A stretch of 17,341 bases of DNA from an uncultured Collinsella sp. (GCA_900551555.1 URWC01000022.1:1-17341), one strand, 5' to 3'. Positions 7,092-16,041 are shown, numbered from the stretch's first letter. Notes: generated from the sequence alone by a model not told the origin. Numbers and translations: made by a program.

Positions 7092-8369
7092 CTACATCAC
7101 AGCGCGCAGCTCAAACCGATCGCCGTTAATGCGGAACTGACAGTTGCCGTTCATGCGCTCCACGGCAAGTTTGATGCTCTTGGTGCCAAAGCCGTGGCCC
7201 GCATGCCGGGTCACGGGCATGCCGTCGACCATGCGCGGCGCGCGGTCAAACGTGTTGGAAACTAACAGCAGCAGCTGGCCGTCCTCTAATCGCAGGTCAA
7301 AGTCGACGAATCGCTTTCCCTGGGGCGCGGCGCTCGCGGCGGTGATAGCGTTTTCCAAGGCATTTGAGAGCACGCTAAACAGGTCGGCGTCACCTACGTG
7401 GATGGTTTCGGGTACGGCGGCGCGCAGGTTGGCGGTAATGCCGTTTCCATTGATATCCGAGTTAAATGACGAAAGCGCGATGTTTACGGTCTCGTTGGCG
7501 CAGAAGCGGCGTACGGCGGTGCGATCGCCGGCTTCGCAGAGTTCATCGATGCGTTTGAGCGCCTCGTCGGTGTGGCCCTCCTCAATTAAAGCGGCCAGGC
7601 CGCGTAGGAAGTGGCGCATATCGTGGCGAAGAATCGACAGCTCGCGCCCAGATTGACGCCAAGCCTCGAGCTCTTTGATGGCGGCGCTGTCGCGGGTTTC
7701 GAGCATCCAGCGCTCTCGCTCGGCGGTTTCCTTTTCTTCGTATTCGCGCAGGCAAACGGCAAGAAACATAAGATAGAAGGCACAGAGCGCAAATGCCAAA
7801 AACTCAACCGTTACCACCGAGCCCGAGTGGAACAGCGTGGTGTAGACGTTGGTGGCATAGTCAAAGACGTAATAGACGAGCGGCAGGATTAAAAGGATGC
7901 CCAGCTCGGTGGTGCTTTTAATCGCCAAGCGTGGACCGATGTCGCCGGCCCAATGCAACAGGACGGCAAAGACGGCGAGTGTGGTCGCGATGCGCGCCAG
8001 ATAGTACGCGATCTGCGAATCGGTTGCGGCAAAGGCGGCGATGCCCATCCAATTGCTGAACTGGCAGCTCAGATAAGCACTCGTAATGCCGAGCGCGGCA
8101 AGCAGCGGGCTCAGGCGGTAGCGCGCACACAGGTAGACGATAAGCGGCAGGTGCACGGCAAGTGGATAAACCTGTCGGGCAAATAGTTCGCCGCCAACGA
8201 CATTGGCGATCGAAAAGGCAGCGCCGGTCACGATGCCGACCAACACCAGTTCAAGCGCATGACGCCGGTTGATCTCGACACCGCACAGCGCCGCCGAGGC
8301 AAAGACGCCAAAGAGCAGCGTCGTGGCGTGGTGGATTGCCCAAAGGACCATTTCGACCGAGGAGACCAT
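7092..8369 (-). CDS. AgrC-like sensor histidine kinase (HPK10 type)
   Basis: This is the membrane sensor of a two-component system; it should autophosphorylate on His and pass phosphate to the LytTR regulator encoded just upstream. It has 425 residues. The first 206 hold about seven hydrophobic segments (near 8-25, 40-60, 68-83, 88-104, 120-140, 155-175, 186-206) with no extracytoplasmic sensor domain. A coiled linker (207-243) follows, then the H-box LRHDMRHFL (phospho-acceptor His249), an N-box LSNALENAI (335-343) and a G-box GHGFGTKSI (391-399) of a GHKL ATPase. This is the AgrC/ComD pattern, often peptide-sensing, although the ligand is unknown. ATG 8369 overlaps the regulator stop by one base (TGATG), so translation is coupled. 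Confidence 0.92.
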   Translation of the reverse strand: MVSSVEMVLWAIHHATTLLFGVFASAALCGVEINRRHALELVLVGIVTGAAFSIANVVGGELFARQVYPLAVHLPLIVYLCARYRLSPLLAALGITSAYLSCQFSNWMGIAAFAATDSQIAYYLARIATTLAVFAVLLHWAGDIGPRLAIKSTTELGILLILPLVYYVFDYATNVYTTLFHSGSVVTVEFLAFALCAFYLMFLAVCLREYEEKETAERERWMLETRDSAAIKELEAWRQSGRELSILRHDMRHFLRGLAALIEEGHTDEALKRIDELCEAGDRTAVRRFCANETVNIALSSFNSDINGNGITANLRAAVPETIHVGDADLFSVLSNALENAITAASAAPQGKRFVDFDLRLEDGQLLLLVSNTFDRAPRMVDGMPVTRHAGHGFGTKSIKLAVERMNGNCQFRINGDRFELRAVM

Positions 8370-9091
8370 CAGTGTCTCCCACCCTCAAAGCGCACCGCAA
8401 AGTAGGCGTCTTGGAATCCCTGCTTGCAACTGCGCGAAAGCGGGATGCACGCGCCCGAGCGCATGACGATGTCCGTGCGGTCAAAGTGATCGATATTGCG
8501 CAGGTTGACCTGGTAGCTGCGGTGGCATTTAAAGAAGACTGCGTTTTGCTCCAAGCGGTCCTCGACGCTGCGGAACGACTCGAGTGCCTCGATATCGCGT
8601 CCGTCGCGCAGGTGGAAGACCACGTGCTTGTTGCGCGCCTCGGCATATTCGATGTCGGACAGGCGCAGGGCGTGGTAGCCAAAGGAAGTTTTGGTCACGA
8701 GCTCATCGGTCGCGGCGGGCCGCATGCTCGAAAGCTCGTCGAGCAGTTGCGCCAGGCGTTCGTACGCTACGGGCTTGAGCAGGTAGTCGAAGGCGCGGAC
8801 CTCATAGGACTCCAGTGCGAACTCGGGCGATGAGGTGAGGAACACCAGTCGCACGGCGGTGTCGGATTGGCGCAGCTCGCGCGCGGTGTCCATGCCGTTG
8901 ACGAGTGGCATGATCATGTCGAGCAGAATGATGTCGGCGCGCGATGCGGCATGGCGGGCCAGCAAGTCCTCGCCGCGCGTGACGAGCGCAACGTCGACTG
9001 CCGTGTCCGTCTCGGTCGACCAGCGGTCGATCATCCGGTGCAGTCTTTCTAGAAAAGCGACGTCGTCGTCGCAGGCGATAATCTTGAGCAT
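8369..9091 (-). CDS. LytTR-family response regulator (AgrA-like)
   Basis: This is the transcription factor partner of the AgrC-like kinase. It has 240 residues: a receiver domain (1-120) with the acidic triad DDD (8-10), phospho-acceptor Asp58 in LLDMIMP, Thr86 and Lys106 (LLKP). A LytTR DNA-binding domain follows (about 130-236), with FKCHRSYQVNL (187-197) typical of the family. ATG 9091 has AAGGGGG just upstream and gives the standard MLKIIACDDD N-terminus; an upstream in-frame start adds 11 residues without a binding site. It overlaps the kinase start by one base. No target genes can be named from the window. Confidence 0.94.
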   Translation of the reverse strand: MLKIIACDDDVAFLERLHRMIDRWSTETDTAVDVALVTRGEDLLARHAASRADIILLDMIMPLVNGMDTARELRQSDTAVRLVFLTSSPEFALESYEVRAFDYLLKPVAYERLAQLLDELSSMRPAATDELVTKTSFGYHALRLSDIEYAEARNKHVVFHLRDGRDIEALESFRSVEDRLEQNAVFFKCHRSYQVNLRNIDHFDRTDIVMRSGACIPLSRSCKQGFQDAYFAVRFEGGRH

Positions 9092-9298
9092 TCGGGCCCC
9101 CTTAGTAGTTCGATTTTGCCACATTGGGTTCGCGCCACCCGCGGAGGAACACCCCGTTTGCGCCCCACGGTGCGCAACTCGCGCCGAGCGGCATTGCGGT
9201 GGCGAAAGATGCCTCCTGCGCTATCGAGAGCTCGACTATCCTCAGCTTGCCAGTTCGAAAATGGATCTGTCGTATGATCGAATCTTTATTTCAACTTT

Positions 9299-9342
9299 AC
9301 ACCTAGGTTTACAGCTGTCTTGTCAGCTGTAAACCTAGGTGT
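9299..9342 (+). promoter_or_regulatory. Probable NiaR operator of the nad operon
   Basis: Arms 9299-9317 and 9324-9342 form a perfect 19-bp inverted repeat around TCTTGT. The core is TTTACAGCTG / CAGCTGTAAA. Each arm also contains ACCTAGGT, an 8-base palindrome, at 9301-9308 and 9333-9340, with centres 32 bp apart (about three helical turns). The repeat covers the -35 box and spacer of the nadA promoter. Because the last gene of the operon encodes NiaR, autoregulation by niacin-bound NiaR is the natural reading. Confidence 0.8.
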
Positions 9343-9348
9343 CATACT
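9320..9348 (+). promoter_or_regulatory. Promoter of nadA-nadB-nadC-niaR
   Basis: TTGTCA (9320-9325), a 17-base spacer and CATACT (9343-9348) make a good housekeeping promoter. The start point would be near 9355, giving a leader of about 29 bases to ATG 9384 with GAGAGGGG in it. The -35 and spacer lie inside the palindromic operator. Confidence 0.65.
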
Positions 9349-9383
9349 AAAGCCCCAAGATTCGCCAAAAGAGAGGGGCCTTG

Positions 9384-10409
9384 ATGGCACAGAGCGCGAA
9401 CATGGATGCATCGGAGCTTGCACGCGATATTGCGGCCGGCCTGGCATCGGCAACGACGGCAACGGAGCGCGCGGCACTGGTGCCCGCAGAGCTCGTCGAG
9501 GCCATTCAGCAACTAAAAACCCAACGCGACGCGGTGATCCTGGCGCACTATTACGTGGCACCCGAGGTCCAAGCCGTTGCCGATTACGTCGGCGATAGCT
9601 TCTACCTGGCAAAGCTCGCCAAAAGCCTGCCGCAGCAGACCATCGTGTTGTGCGGCGTGGAGTTTATGGGCGAGAGCGCCAAGCTGCTCAATCCCACTAA
9701 GACCGTGCTGCTGCCCGAGCCGGGCGCGGACTGTCCCATGGCGCACATGGTCAAGCGCGAGACGGTCGACGCGGCGCGCGCCGAGTACGGCGACGACCTG
9801 GCCGTGGTGTGCTACGTCAACTCCACGGTCGAGATCAAGAGCTGGAGCGACGTGTGCGTCACCAGTTCCAACGCCGTTAAGATCGTGTCCGAGCTGCCGC
9901 AGCAGCATATTCTGTTCATTCCCGACCAAAACCTGGGACGCTTCGTAGCCGAGCAGGTGCCGCAAAAGCACGTCATTCTCAACAACGGCTACTGCCCGCG
10001 CCATCACATCATCACCGTCGAGCAGATCGTCGACGCGACGGAGGCCCACCCCGACGCGCTCGTGCTGGCGCACCCCGAGTGCAAGGCCGACGTCCTGGCC
10101 GAGGCCGACTACATCGGCTCCACCGCCGGCATCATCAAGTATGCCGAGGAGTCCGACGCGAGCGAGTTCATTATCGTGACGGTCCGCGGCGTGCTCTACG
10201 AGCTCGAGCGCCGCTGCCAGGGCACTGGCAAGAAGTTCTACTTCCCCGCGGTGCAGCCCGCCTGCGTCAACATGGACCTCATCACGCTCGAAAAGCTCGT
10301 GCACTGCCTGGAGACGGGCGAGGGCGAGGTGCAGATCGGCGTGTCGGACGAGGCTGCCGACCAGGCCAAGCTCACGCTCGACCGTATGCTCGAGTACGCA
10401 GCACGCTAG
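9384..10409 (+). CDS. nadA: Quinolinate synthase A (NadA)
   Basis: NadA condenses iminoaspartate with dihydroxyacetone phosphate to quinolinate using a [4Fe-4S] cluster. It has 341 residues with the conserved segments AHYYVAPEVQ (54-63), LCGVEFMGESAK (89-100), CYVNSTVEIKSWSD (143-156), VTSSNAVKI, HPECKADV (230-237) and VNMDLITLEKL. Probable cluster ligands are Cys90, Cys204 (GYCPRH) and Cys294 (PACVNM); this assignment is from family knowledge. I chose ATG 9384, with AGAGGGG 5 bases away; the TTG at 9381 immediately before it is less likely. It is first in the nad operon, supplying the step after NadB. Confidence 0.97.
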   Translation: MAQSANMDASELARDIAAGLASATTATERAALVPAELVEAIQQLKTQRDAVILAHYYVAPEVQAVADYVGDSFYLAKLAKSLPQQTIVLCGVEFMGESAKLLNPTKTVLLPEPGADCPMAHMVKRETVDAARAEYGDDLAVVCYVNSTVEIKSWSDVCVTSSNAVKIVSELPQQHILFIPDQNLGRFVAEQVPQKHVILNNGYCPRHHIITVEQIVDATEAHPDALVLAHPECKADVLAEADYIGSTAGIIKYAEESDASEFIIVTVRGVLYELERRCQGTGKKFYFPAVQPACVNMDLITLEKLVHCLETGEGEVQIGVSDEAADQAKLTLDRMLEYAAR

Positions 10410-10412
10410 AAC

Positions 10413-10447
10413 AATGTTGCATGAGGGACGGTCCCTTATGTCACATT
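10413..10447. repeat. Short palindrome in the nadA-nadB gap
   Basis: Arms 10413-10429 and 10431-10447 are complementary at 14 of 17 positions around a single central base, with the core AGGGACGGTCCCT. It fills most of the 55-base gap between nadA and nadB without a T-run for termination. The GGGAC core recalls the arms of the 4917-4987 repeat, and the two may be related REP-like elements. It creates in-frame ATGs at 10414 and 10438 that could mislead start calling for nadB. Confidence 0.65.
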
Positions 10448-10464
10448 CAAGGGAGAGGATTCCT

Positions 10465-11841
10465 GTGGAAACCAAGCAATACCCCGATATGGAGTGCGAC
10501 GTCGTCATTGCCGGCTGCGGCGTAGCGGGTCTGTACGCGGCCCTCAATCTGCCGACGAGCACGCGCGTGATCATGCTCTCCAAGGGCGCGGTCGATGAGT
10601 GCGATTCGATGCTCGCGCAGGGCGGCATCTGCGTGCTGCCCGAGGGTTCGGACTACGATGCCTTCTTTGAGGACACCATGCACGCCGGCCATTACGAGAA
10701 CCGCTGCGAGAGCGTCGACATCATGATCCGCTCGAGCCGCTCGGTCATCAACGACCTGCTAGCGATGGGTGTGGATTTTGAGCGCAAGGCCGACGGCAGC
10801 CTCAATTTTACCCGCGAGGGCGCGCACAGCCGTCCGCGCATCGCCTTCCATGCCGATATCACCGGCAAGGAGATTACGACCAAGCTGCTCCAGGCCGTTC
10901 GCAAGCTGGATAACGTGCAGATTTTGGAGCACGTAGCCATGACCGATATCCTGACGGGCGAGCGTGACGGCGTTACGGTGTGCACCGGCGTCGTTGCCGT
11001 TCCCGTGGACGAGGACAACTCGGTTCGTCCCGCCGACGAGCTGACAAATGCCGCCGAGGGCGTGCATGCCGGCGAACCGTTTAAGATCCATGCCCGCCAC
11101 ACGCTGTGGGCGACGGGCGGTATCGGCGGCGTATACGACCATTCGACCAACTACCCGCAGCTCACGGGCGATGCCTGCTACATTGCTCAGGAGCATGGCA
11201 TTAAGATGGAGCACCTGGACTACGTGCAGATCCACCCCACGGGACTGTTCTCGCCGCAGCCGGGCCGCACCTTCCTGATCAGCGAGAGCTGCCGCGGCGA
11301 GGGCGCAATTTTGCTCAACGCCGCCGGCGAGCGCTTTACCGACGAGCTTCAGCCGCGCGACGTGGTCGCCGCCGCTATTCGCGAGCAGATGAAGCAGGAC
11401 GGCACCGAGCACGAGTGGCTGAGCTTTGCCCCCGTCGAGCGCGATGTGGTGACCGGGCACTTTGCCAATATCCGCGCGCGCTGCCTGGAGGACGGCCGCG
11501 ACATCTTGGACGAGCCCATCCCCGTTACGCCCACGCAGCACTACTTTATGGGCGGCGTATGGGTCGACAAGGACGGCCGCACCTCGATGCCCGAGCTCTA
11601 CGCAGCCGGTGAGACGGCCTGCAATGGCGTGCACGGCAAGAATCGCCTTGCATCAAACAGCCTGCTCGAGGCGCTGGTCTGGGGTCGTCGCGCCGCGTGG
11701 TACATGCGCACCGGCGAGTCGCTGGCCGTGGAGCAGGCAGGCGATCCCGCGCTCGATGGCCGTCATCGCGCCCTGAGCGCCGACACCCTGGCAATCGATG
11801 ATTTGGCCCGTGCCGCCGGCACGCAGGCCGTGGAGGAGTAG
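10465..11841 (+). CDS. nadB: L-aspartate oxidase (NadB), short form
   Basis: NadB is an FAD enzyme that oxidises aspartate to iminoaspartate for NadA; in an anaerobe fumarate would be the likely electron acceptor. The start is GTG 10465, preceded by GGGAGAGG at a good distance; ATGs at 10414 and 10438 lie in the palindrome and lack a binding site. From the GTG it has 458 residues. Seen are the Rossmann motif AGCGVAGL (16-23), SMLAQGGI, HSRPRIAFHADITGKEI, ATGGIGGVYDHSTNY, the active-site segment SESCRGEGAIL and the FAD-binding YAAGETACNGVHG-NRLASNSLLEALVWG region. E. coli-type enzymes have about 540 residues; most of the C-terminal helical domain is missing, as in several clostridial NadB proteins. 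nadC follows 3 bases later. Confidence 0.95.
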   Translation: METKQYPDMECDVVIAGCGVAGLYAALNLPTSTRVIMLSKGAVDECDSMLAQGGICVLPEGSDYDAFFEDTMHAGHYENRCESVDIMIRSSRSVINDLLAMGVDFERKADGSLNFTREGAHSRPRIAFHADITGKEITTKLLQAVRKLDNVQILEHVAMTDILTGERDGVTVCTGVVAVPVDEDNSVRPADELTNAAEGVHAGEPFKIHARHTLWATGGIGGVYDHSTNYPQLTGDACYIAQEHGIKMEHLDYVQIHPTGLFSPQPGRTFLISESCRGEGAILLNAAGERFTDELQPRDVVAAAIREQMKQDGTEHEWLSFAPVERDVVTGHFANIRARCLEDGRDILDEPIPVTPTQHYFMGGVWVDKDGRTSMPELYAAGETACNGVHGKNRLASNSLLEALVWGRRAAWYMRTGESLAVEQAGDPALDGRHRALSADTLAIDDLARAAGTQAVEE

Positions 11842-11844
11842 ACC

Positions 11845-12705
11845 ATGAATCCCATTACCATGAAGCTCGTCGTCGATGATCTGATTCTGCAGGCCCTGCG
11901 CGAGGACATCACGTTTGAGGACGTGAGCACGGCGAGCGTGTGCCCCACGGCGCGTCCCGCTACCGTTGAGCTTATCGCCAAGGCCGACGGCATCATCGCC
12001 GGCTTGGATGTGTTCGCTCGCACCTTTGAACTGCTGGATTCGCAGAGCTCGGTTCTGCTCGACGTTGCCGATGGCGACGAGGTGCACGCCGGCGACCATG
12101 TGGGTCAGGTGCGCGGCGACGCGCGCGTGTTGCTTTCGGGCGAGCGCGTGGCGCTCAACTACCTGCAGCGCATGAGCGGCATCGCTACTTACACGCATCG
12201 GATGGCGGCTGCGCTCGAGGGCACCAAGACCGTGCTTGTCGACACGCGCAAGACCACACCGGGCATGCGTGTGTTTGAAAAGGCGGCAGTCGAGATCGGC
12301 GGTGGCAGCAACCACCGCTATAACCTGTCGACGGCTGTCATGCTCAAGGACAACCACATCGACGCCGCCGGTGGCGTGACGCGTGCGATCGAGATGGCGC
12401 GCGCCCATGCATCGTTTACCACGACGGTCGAGATCGAGTGTGAGAACCTGGACATGGTGCGCGAGGCTGTGGAGGCCGGCGCCGATATCATCATGTTCGA
12501 CAACATGACCCACGACGACATGGCTGCCGCGATTGAGCTTATCGCCGGCCGCGCCAAGACCGAGTGCTCGGGCAATGTGGATGCCAGCAATATCCGCGCC
12601 CTGGCTGATCTGGGCGTCGACTACATTAGCTCGGGGGCGTTGACGCACTCTGCGCCGATTCTCGACCTCTCGCTTAAGCACCTGCGTCTGCTGGACGGTA
12701 AATAA
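11845..12705 (+). CDS. nadC: Nicotinate-nucleotide pyrophosphorylase (NadC)
   Basis: NadC converts quinolinate and PRPP to nicotinate mononucleotide, completing the de novo branch begun by NadB and NadA. It has 286 residues, standard for the family. Visible are the N-terminal ALREDITFEDVST segment (17-29), SGERVALNYLQRMSGIAT (98-115), DTRKTTPGMR (133-142, Arg135 and Lys136 for substrate phosphates), GGGSNHRYNL (152-161), MLKDNH (166-171), VEIE (195-198), FDN (218-220) and SSGALTHS (262-269). GGAGGAG in the end of nadB provides the ribosome binding site. The stop overlaps the niaR start by one base (TAATG). Confidence 0.97.
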   Translation: MNPITMKLVVDDLILQALREDITFEDVSTASVCPTARPATVELIAKADGIIAGLDVFARTFELLDSQSSVLLDVADGDEVHAGDHVGQVRGDARVLLSGERVALNYLQRMSGIATYTHRMAAALEGTKTVLVDTRKTTPGMRVFEKAAVEIGGGSNHRYNLSTAVMLKDNHIDAAGGVTRAIEMARAHASFTTTVEIECENLDMVREAVEAGADIIMFDNMTHDDMAAAIELIAGRAKTECSGNVDASNIRALADLGVDYISSGALTHSAPILDLSLKHLRLLDGK

Positions 12706-13250
12706 TGAACGCCCGCGAGCGTCGCCGTGCCATCATGGCCGTGCTCGAGGGGGCCAAGGGGCCCGTATCGGGCAGCGCACTTGCTCGTGAGGTGGGTGTG
12801 AGCCGCCAGATTGTCGTGCAAGACATCGCCCTGCTGCGCGCCGATGGGCACGATATCGTGGCGACCAACCGTGGTTATGTGCTGCAGGAGGCCCCCAGCA
12901 GCCCCGCTGTGCCCACGCGCTTGGTCAAGGTTCGCCACAGCGTAGAGCAGGCAGGCAATGAGCTCACGAGTATCGTCGATGCCGGAGGCGCCGTGCTCAA
13001 CGTGATCGTCAATCACCGCGTGTACGGTAAGATTACGGCCGACCTGGACATCCGCAATCGTCGCGATGTCGAGCGCTATCTGCGCGATATCGAGAGCGGC
13101 AAGAGCTTTCCGCTGCTGACGGTGACCAGCGGCTACCACTTCCATCGCATTGCGGCGGAGGATGAGCAAACCCTCGACGAGATCGAGGCGATGCTCAAGG
13201 AGAAAGGCTACCTAGCCGATTTAATGCCCTACGAGGATGATTTGTCCTAG
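12705..13250 (+). CDS. niaR: NiaR (YrxA) niacin-responsive transcriptional repressor
   Basis: NiaR represses NAD synthesis and niacin uptake genes when nicotinate is plentiful. It has 181 residues: a winged HTH (about 5-62, with SGSALAREVGVSRQIVVQDI as the recognition unit) and a 3H domain (about 72-178). The metal site of the Thermotoga maritima homologue, recalled as His79, Glu87, His146 and His148, aligns with His78, Glu86, His145 and His147 here, and His104 is a further conserved candidate. ATG 12705 overlaps the nadC stop, so translation is coupled. As the last gene of the operon it should bind the palindrome at 9299-9342 and control its own synthesis. Confidence 0.94.
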   Translation: MNARERRRAIMAVLEGAKGPVSGSALAREVGVSRQIVVQDIALLRADGHDIVATNRGYVLQEAPSSPAVPTRLVKVRHSVEQAGNELTSIVDAGGAVLNVIVNHRVYGKITADLDIRNRRDVERYLRDIESGKSFPLLTVTSGYHFHRIAAEDEQTLDEIEAMLKEKGYLADLMPYEDDLS

Positions 13251-13285
13251 CCCGACACTGTCCCCAATTAGCTGCCCACGAATGC

Positions 13286-13325
13286 AAAAGGAGGCCTCCG
13301 CGGCGATGCGGAGGCCTCCTTTTTT
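13286..13325. terminator. Strong bidirectional terminator between niaR and the ferredoxin gene
   Basis: Arms 13286-13301 and 13308-13323 form a perfect 16-bp stem with a 6-base loop. T-runs of six (13320-13325) follow on the plus strand, and the A-run at 13286-13289 serves the opposite strand. It lies between two convergent genes and can end both transcripts. Confidence 0.9.
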
Positions 13326-13364
13326 GTGCACGGTGTACTTTTGAGTGTGCAGGTGGGGGAGTTG

Positions 13365-13550
13365 TTACTCCTCGACGATCTCGGTGATCGCGCCAGCGGG
13401 GCAAGCGTCCTGGCAAGCGCCACAGGCGACGCAGGAGTCCTCGTCAGCGACGGTAGCGACGTCCTGGAGCTCCAGAACGCCAGCGGGGCAGGAGTCGACG
13501 CAAACGCCACAAGCGATGCACTCGTCGGCATCAATTACGGGATGAGCCAT
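13365..13550 (-). CDS. 2[4Fe-4S] ferredoxin
   Basis: This small cytoplasmic electron carrier is typical of anaerobes, where it links pyruvate oxidation, hydrogenase and other redox enzymes. It has 61 residues with two classical cluster motifs: Cys11/14/17 with Cys21, and Cys40/43/46 with Cys50 (CIACGVC...CP and CVACGACQDACP). The protein is acidic and has no insertions. I chose ATG 13550, preceded by GAGAGG at 8 bases; a longer frame to 13616 adds 22 untypical residues. It is transcribed toward the nad operon and shares its terminator. Which enzyme it serves cannot be told; the hyp genes in the window are about 8 kb away. Confidence 0.95.
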   Translation of the reverse strand: MAHPVIDADECIACGVCVDSCPAGVLELQDVATVADEDSCVACGACQDACPAGAITEIVEE

Positions 13551-13611
13551 GGTAGTTTCCTCTCTGTTGACCGACGCTACAGGCGATGCGCGCCGGTTTG
13601 ATTCGGGCAAA

Positions 13612-13639
13612 AACATACCACGGGAGCGACCGTTTGCAA
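13612..13639 (-). promoter_or_regulatory. Candidate promoter of the ferredoxin gene
   Basis: On the minus strand TTGCAA (13639-13634) and TATGTT (13617-13612) are separated by 16 bases. The predicted start near 13605 gives a leader of about 55 bases to ATG 13550. Each box matches consensus at four of six positions. Confidence 0.4.
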
Positions 13640-13689
13640 TACCCTCTGACCGGCATCTTCATACCGTTCGCCGAGTATGCCAAGGTTTA

Positions 13690-13725
13690 CTAAAAAATGC
13701 GCAGGTGGGGCCGTTGAGCTGCGCA
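13690..13725 (-). terminator. Terminator-like hairpin with no known upstream gene
   Basis: TGCGCAG (13698-13704) pairs perfectly with CTGCGCA (13719-13725) around a 14-base loop. On the minus strand the stem is followed at once by TTTTTTAG. It would end a leftward transcript starting somewhere in 13726-14146, where I see no convincing protein gene. Confidence 0.5.
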
Positions 13726-13771
13726 AATGTTAGCTAAAGGTGACTTGAAATATTGGGCGATTGAGCGCGCC

Positions 13772-13885
13772 TGCGGAAAGGGCATCCCGTTATTTGGCCG
13801 AAAACCGGGTCGCAGTTTCCGGCTGGGCCCGCTAGAGGAAACTGCGACCCGGAATCCACGCTCAAACCGGGATGAACTTTCCGCA
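13772..13885. repeat. Large nested palindrome in the ferredoxin-dnaK gap
   Basis: Outer arms 13772-13789 and 13868-13885 match at 16 of 18 positions. Inner arms 13805-13820 and 13837-13852 (CCGGGTCGCAGTTTCC and its complement) match perfectly over 16. Both pairs share the same centre, with symmetric 15-base internal loops and a 16-base apical loop, so the whole folds as one long hairpin. It has no T-run. It may be a mobile palindromic repeat or the core of a structured RNA. Confidence 0.75.
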
Positions 13886-14146
13886 AGACGGCCCCCAGGC
13901 ACCCCCGGACGCAAACCTCAGTCAACTCTACATAGATCTCAATAGATCTACCGAGAACTCAAACAGTGCATCTACCTGCGCATTTGAGAACCTAAACTCT
14001 CAGAGATAAGAAATCTTATATGAATTGACTTAGATTTTGTATATTCCGGCCCATAAGGGGATACACTACATCCTGAAAGACAAGCCGAAGCGCCGCGCGG
14101 CAGACCGCCGAGTCGGCGCGAACGCACAAGAGAGAGGGAATTTCTA
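13886..14146 (+). promoter_or_regulatory. Upstream region and leader of dnaK
   Basis: The stretch 13987-14046 is A/T-rich and must hold the dnaK promoter. Candidates are TTATAT-N18-TATATT (ending 14045) and TTGTAT-N19-TACACT (ending 14067); TTGACT at 14025-14030 has no partner at 17 bases. An 8-bp direct repeat ATAGATCT occurs at 13932-13939 and 13942-13949, a period of one helical turn. A GC-rich stem (14090-14095 with 14114-14119, plus an inner 4-bp stem) stands before the GAGAGAGGG ribosome binding site. I found neither CIRCE nor the HAIR motif (CTTGAGT-N7-ACTCAAG). Confidence 0.45.
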
Positions 14147-16039
<1,893 letters not shown>

Positions 16040-16041
16040 TC

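Noticed and set aside
9247..9278. TTGCCA and TATGAT as the nadA promoter
   Set aside because: The spacer is 20 bases; the TTGTCA-N17-CATACT pair downstream is better and overlaps the operator. It may still be a minor promoter whose transcript would carry the palindrome as a hairpin.
9124..9306. Small plus-strand frame as a pheromone precursor for the AgrC-like kinase
   Set aside because: It starts with TTG without a binding site, shows no AgrD-like leader or anionic tail, and runs into the nad operator.
13690..13914. Short open frames in the ferredoxin-dnaK gap
   Set aside because: They read through the large palindrome in several frames on both strands, have no ribosome binding site, and give Arg/Pro-rich low-complexity peptides.
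13955..13989. ACTCAAA...TTTGAGA as an HspR HAIR site
   Set aside because: The half-sites are in the opposite order to CTTGAGT-N7-ACTCAAG and are 19 bases apart rather than 7.
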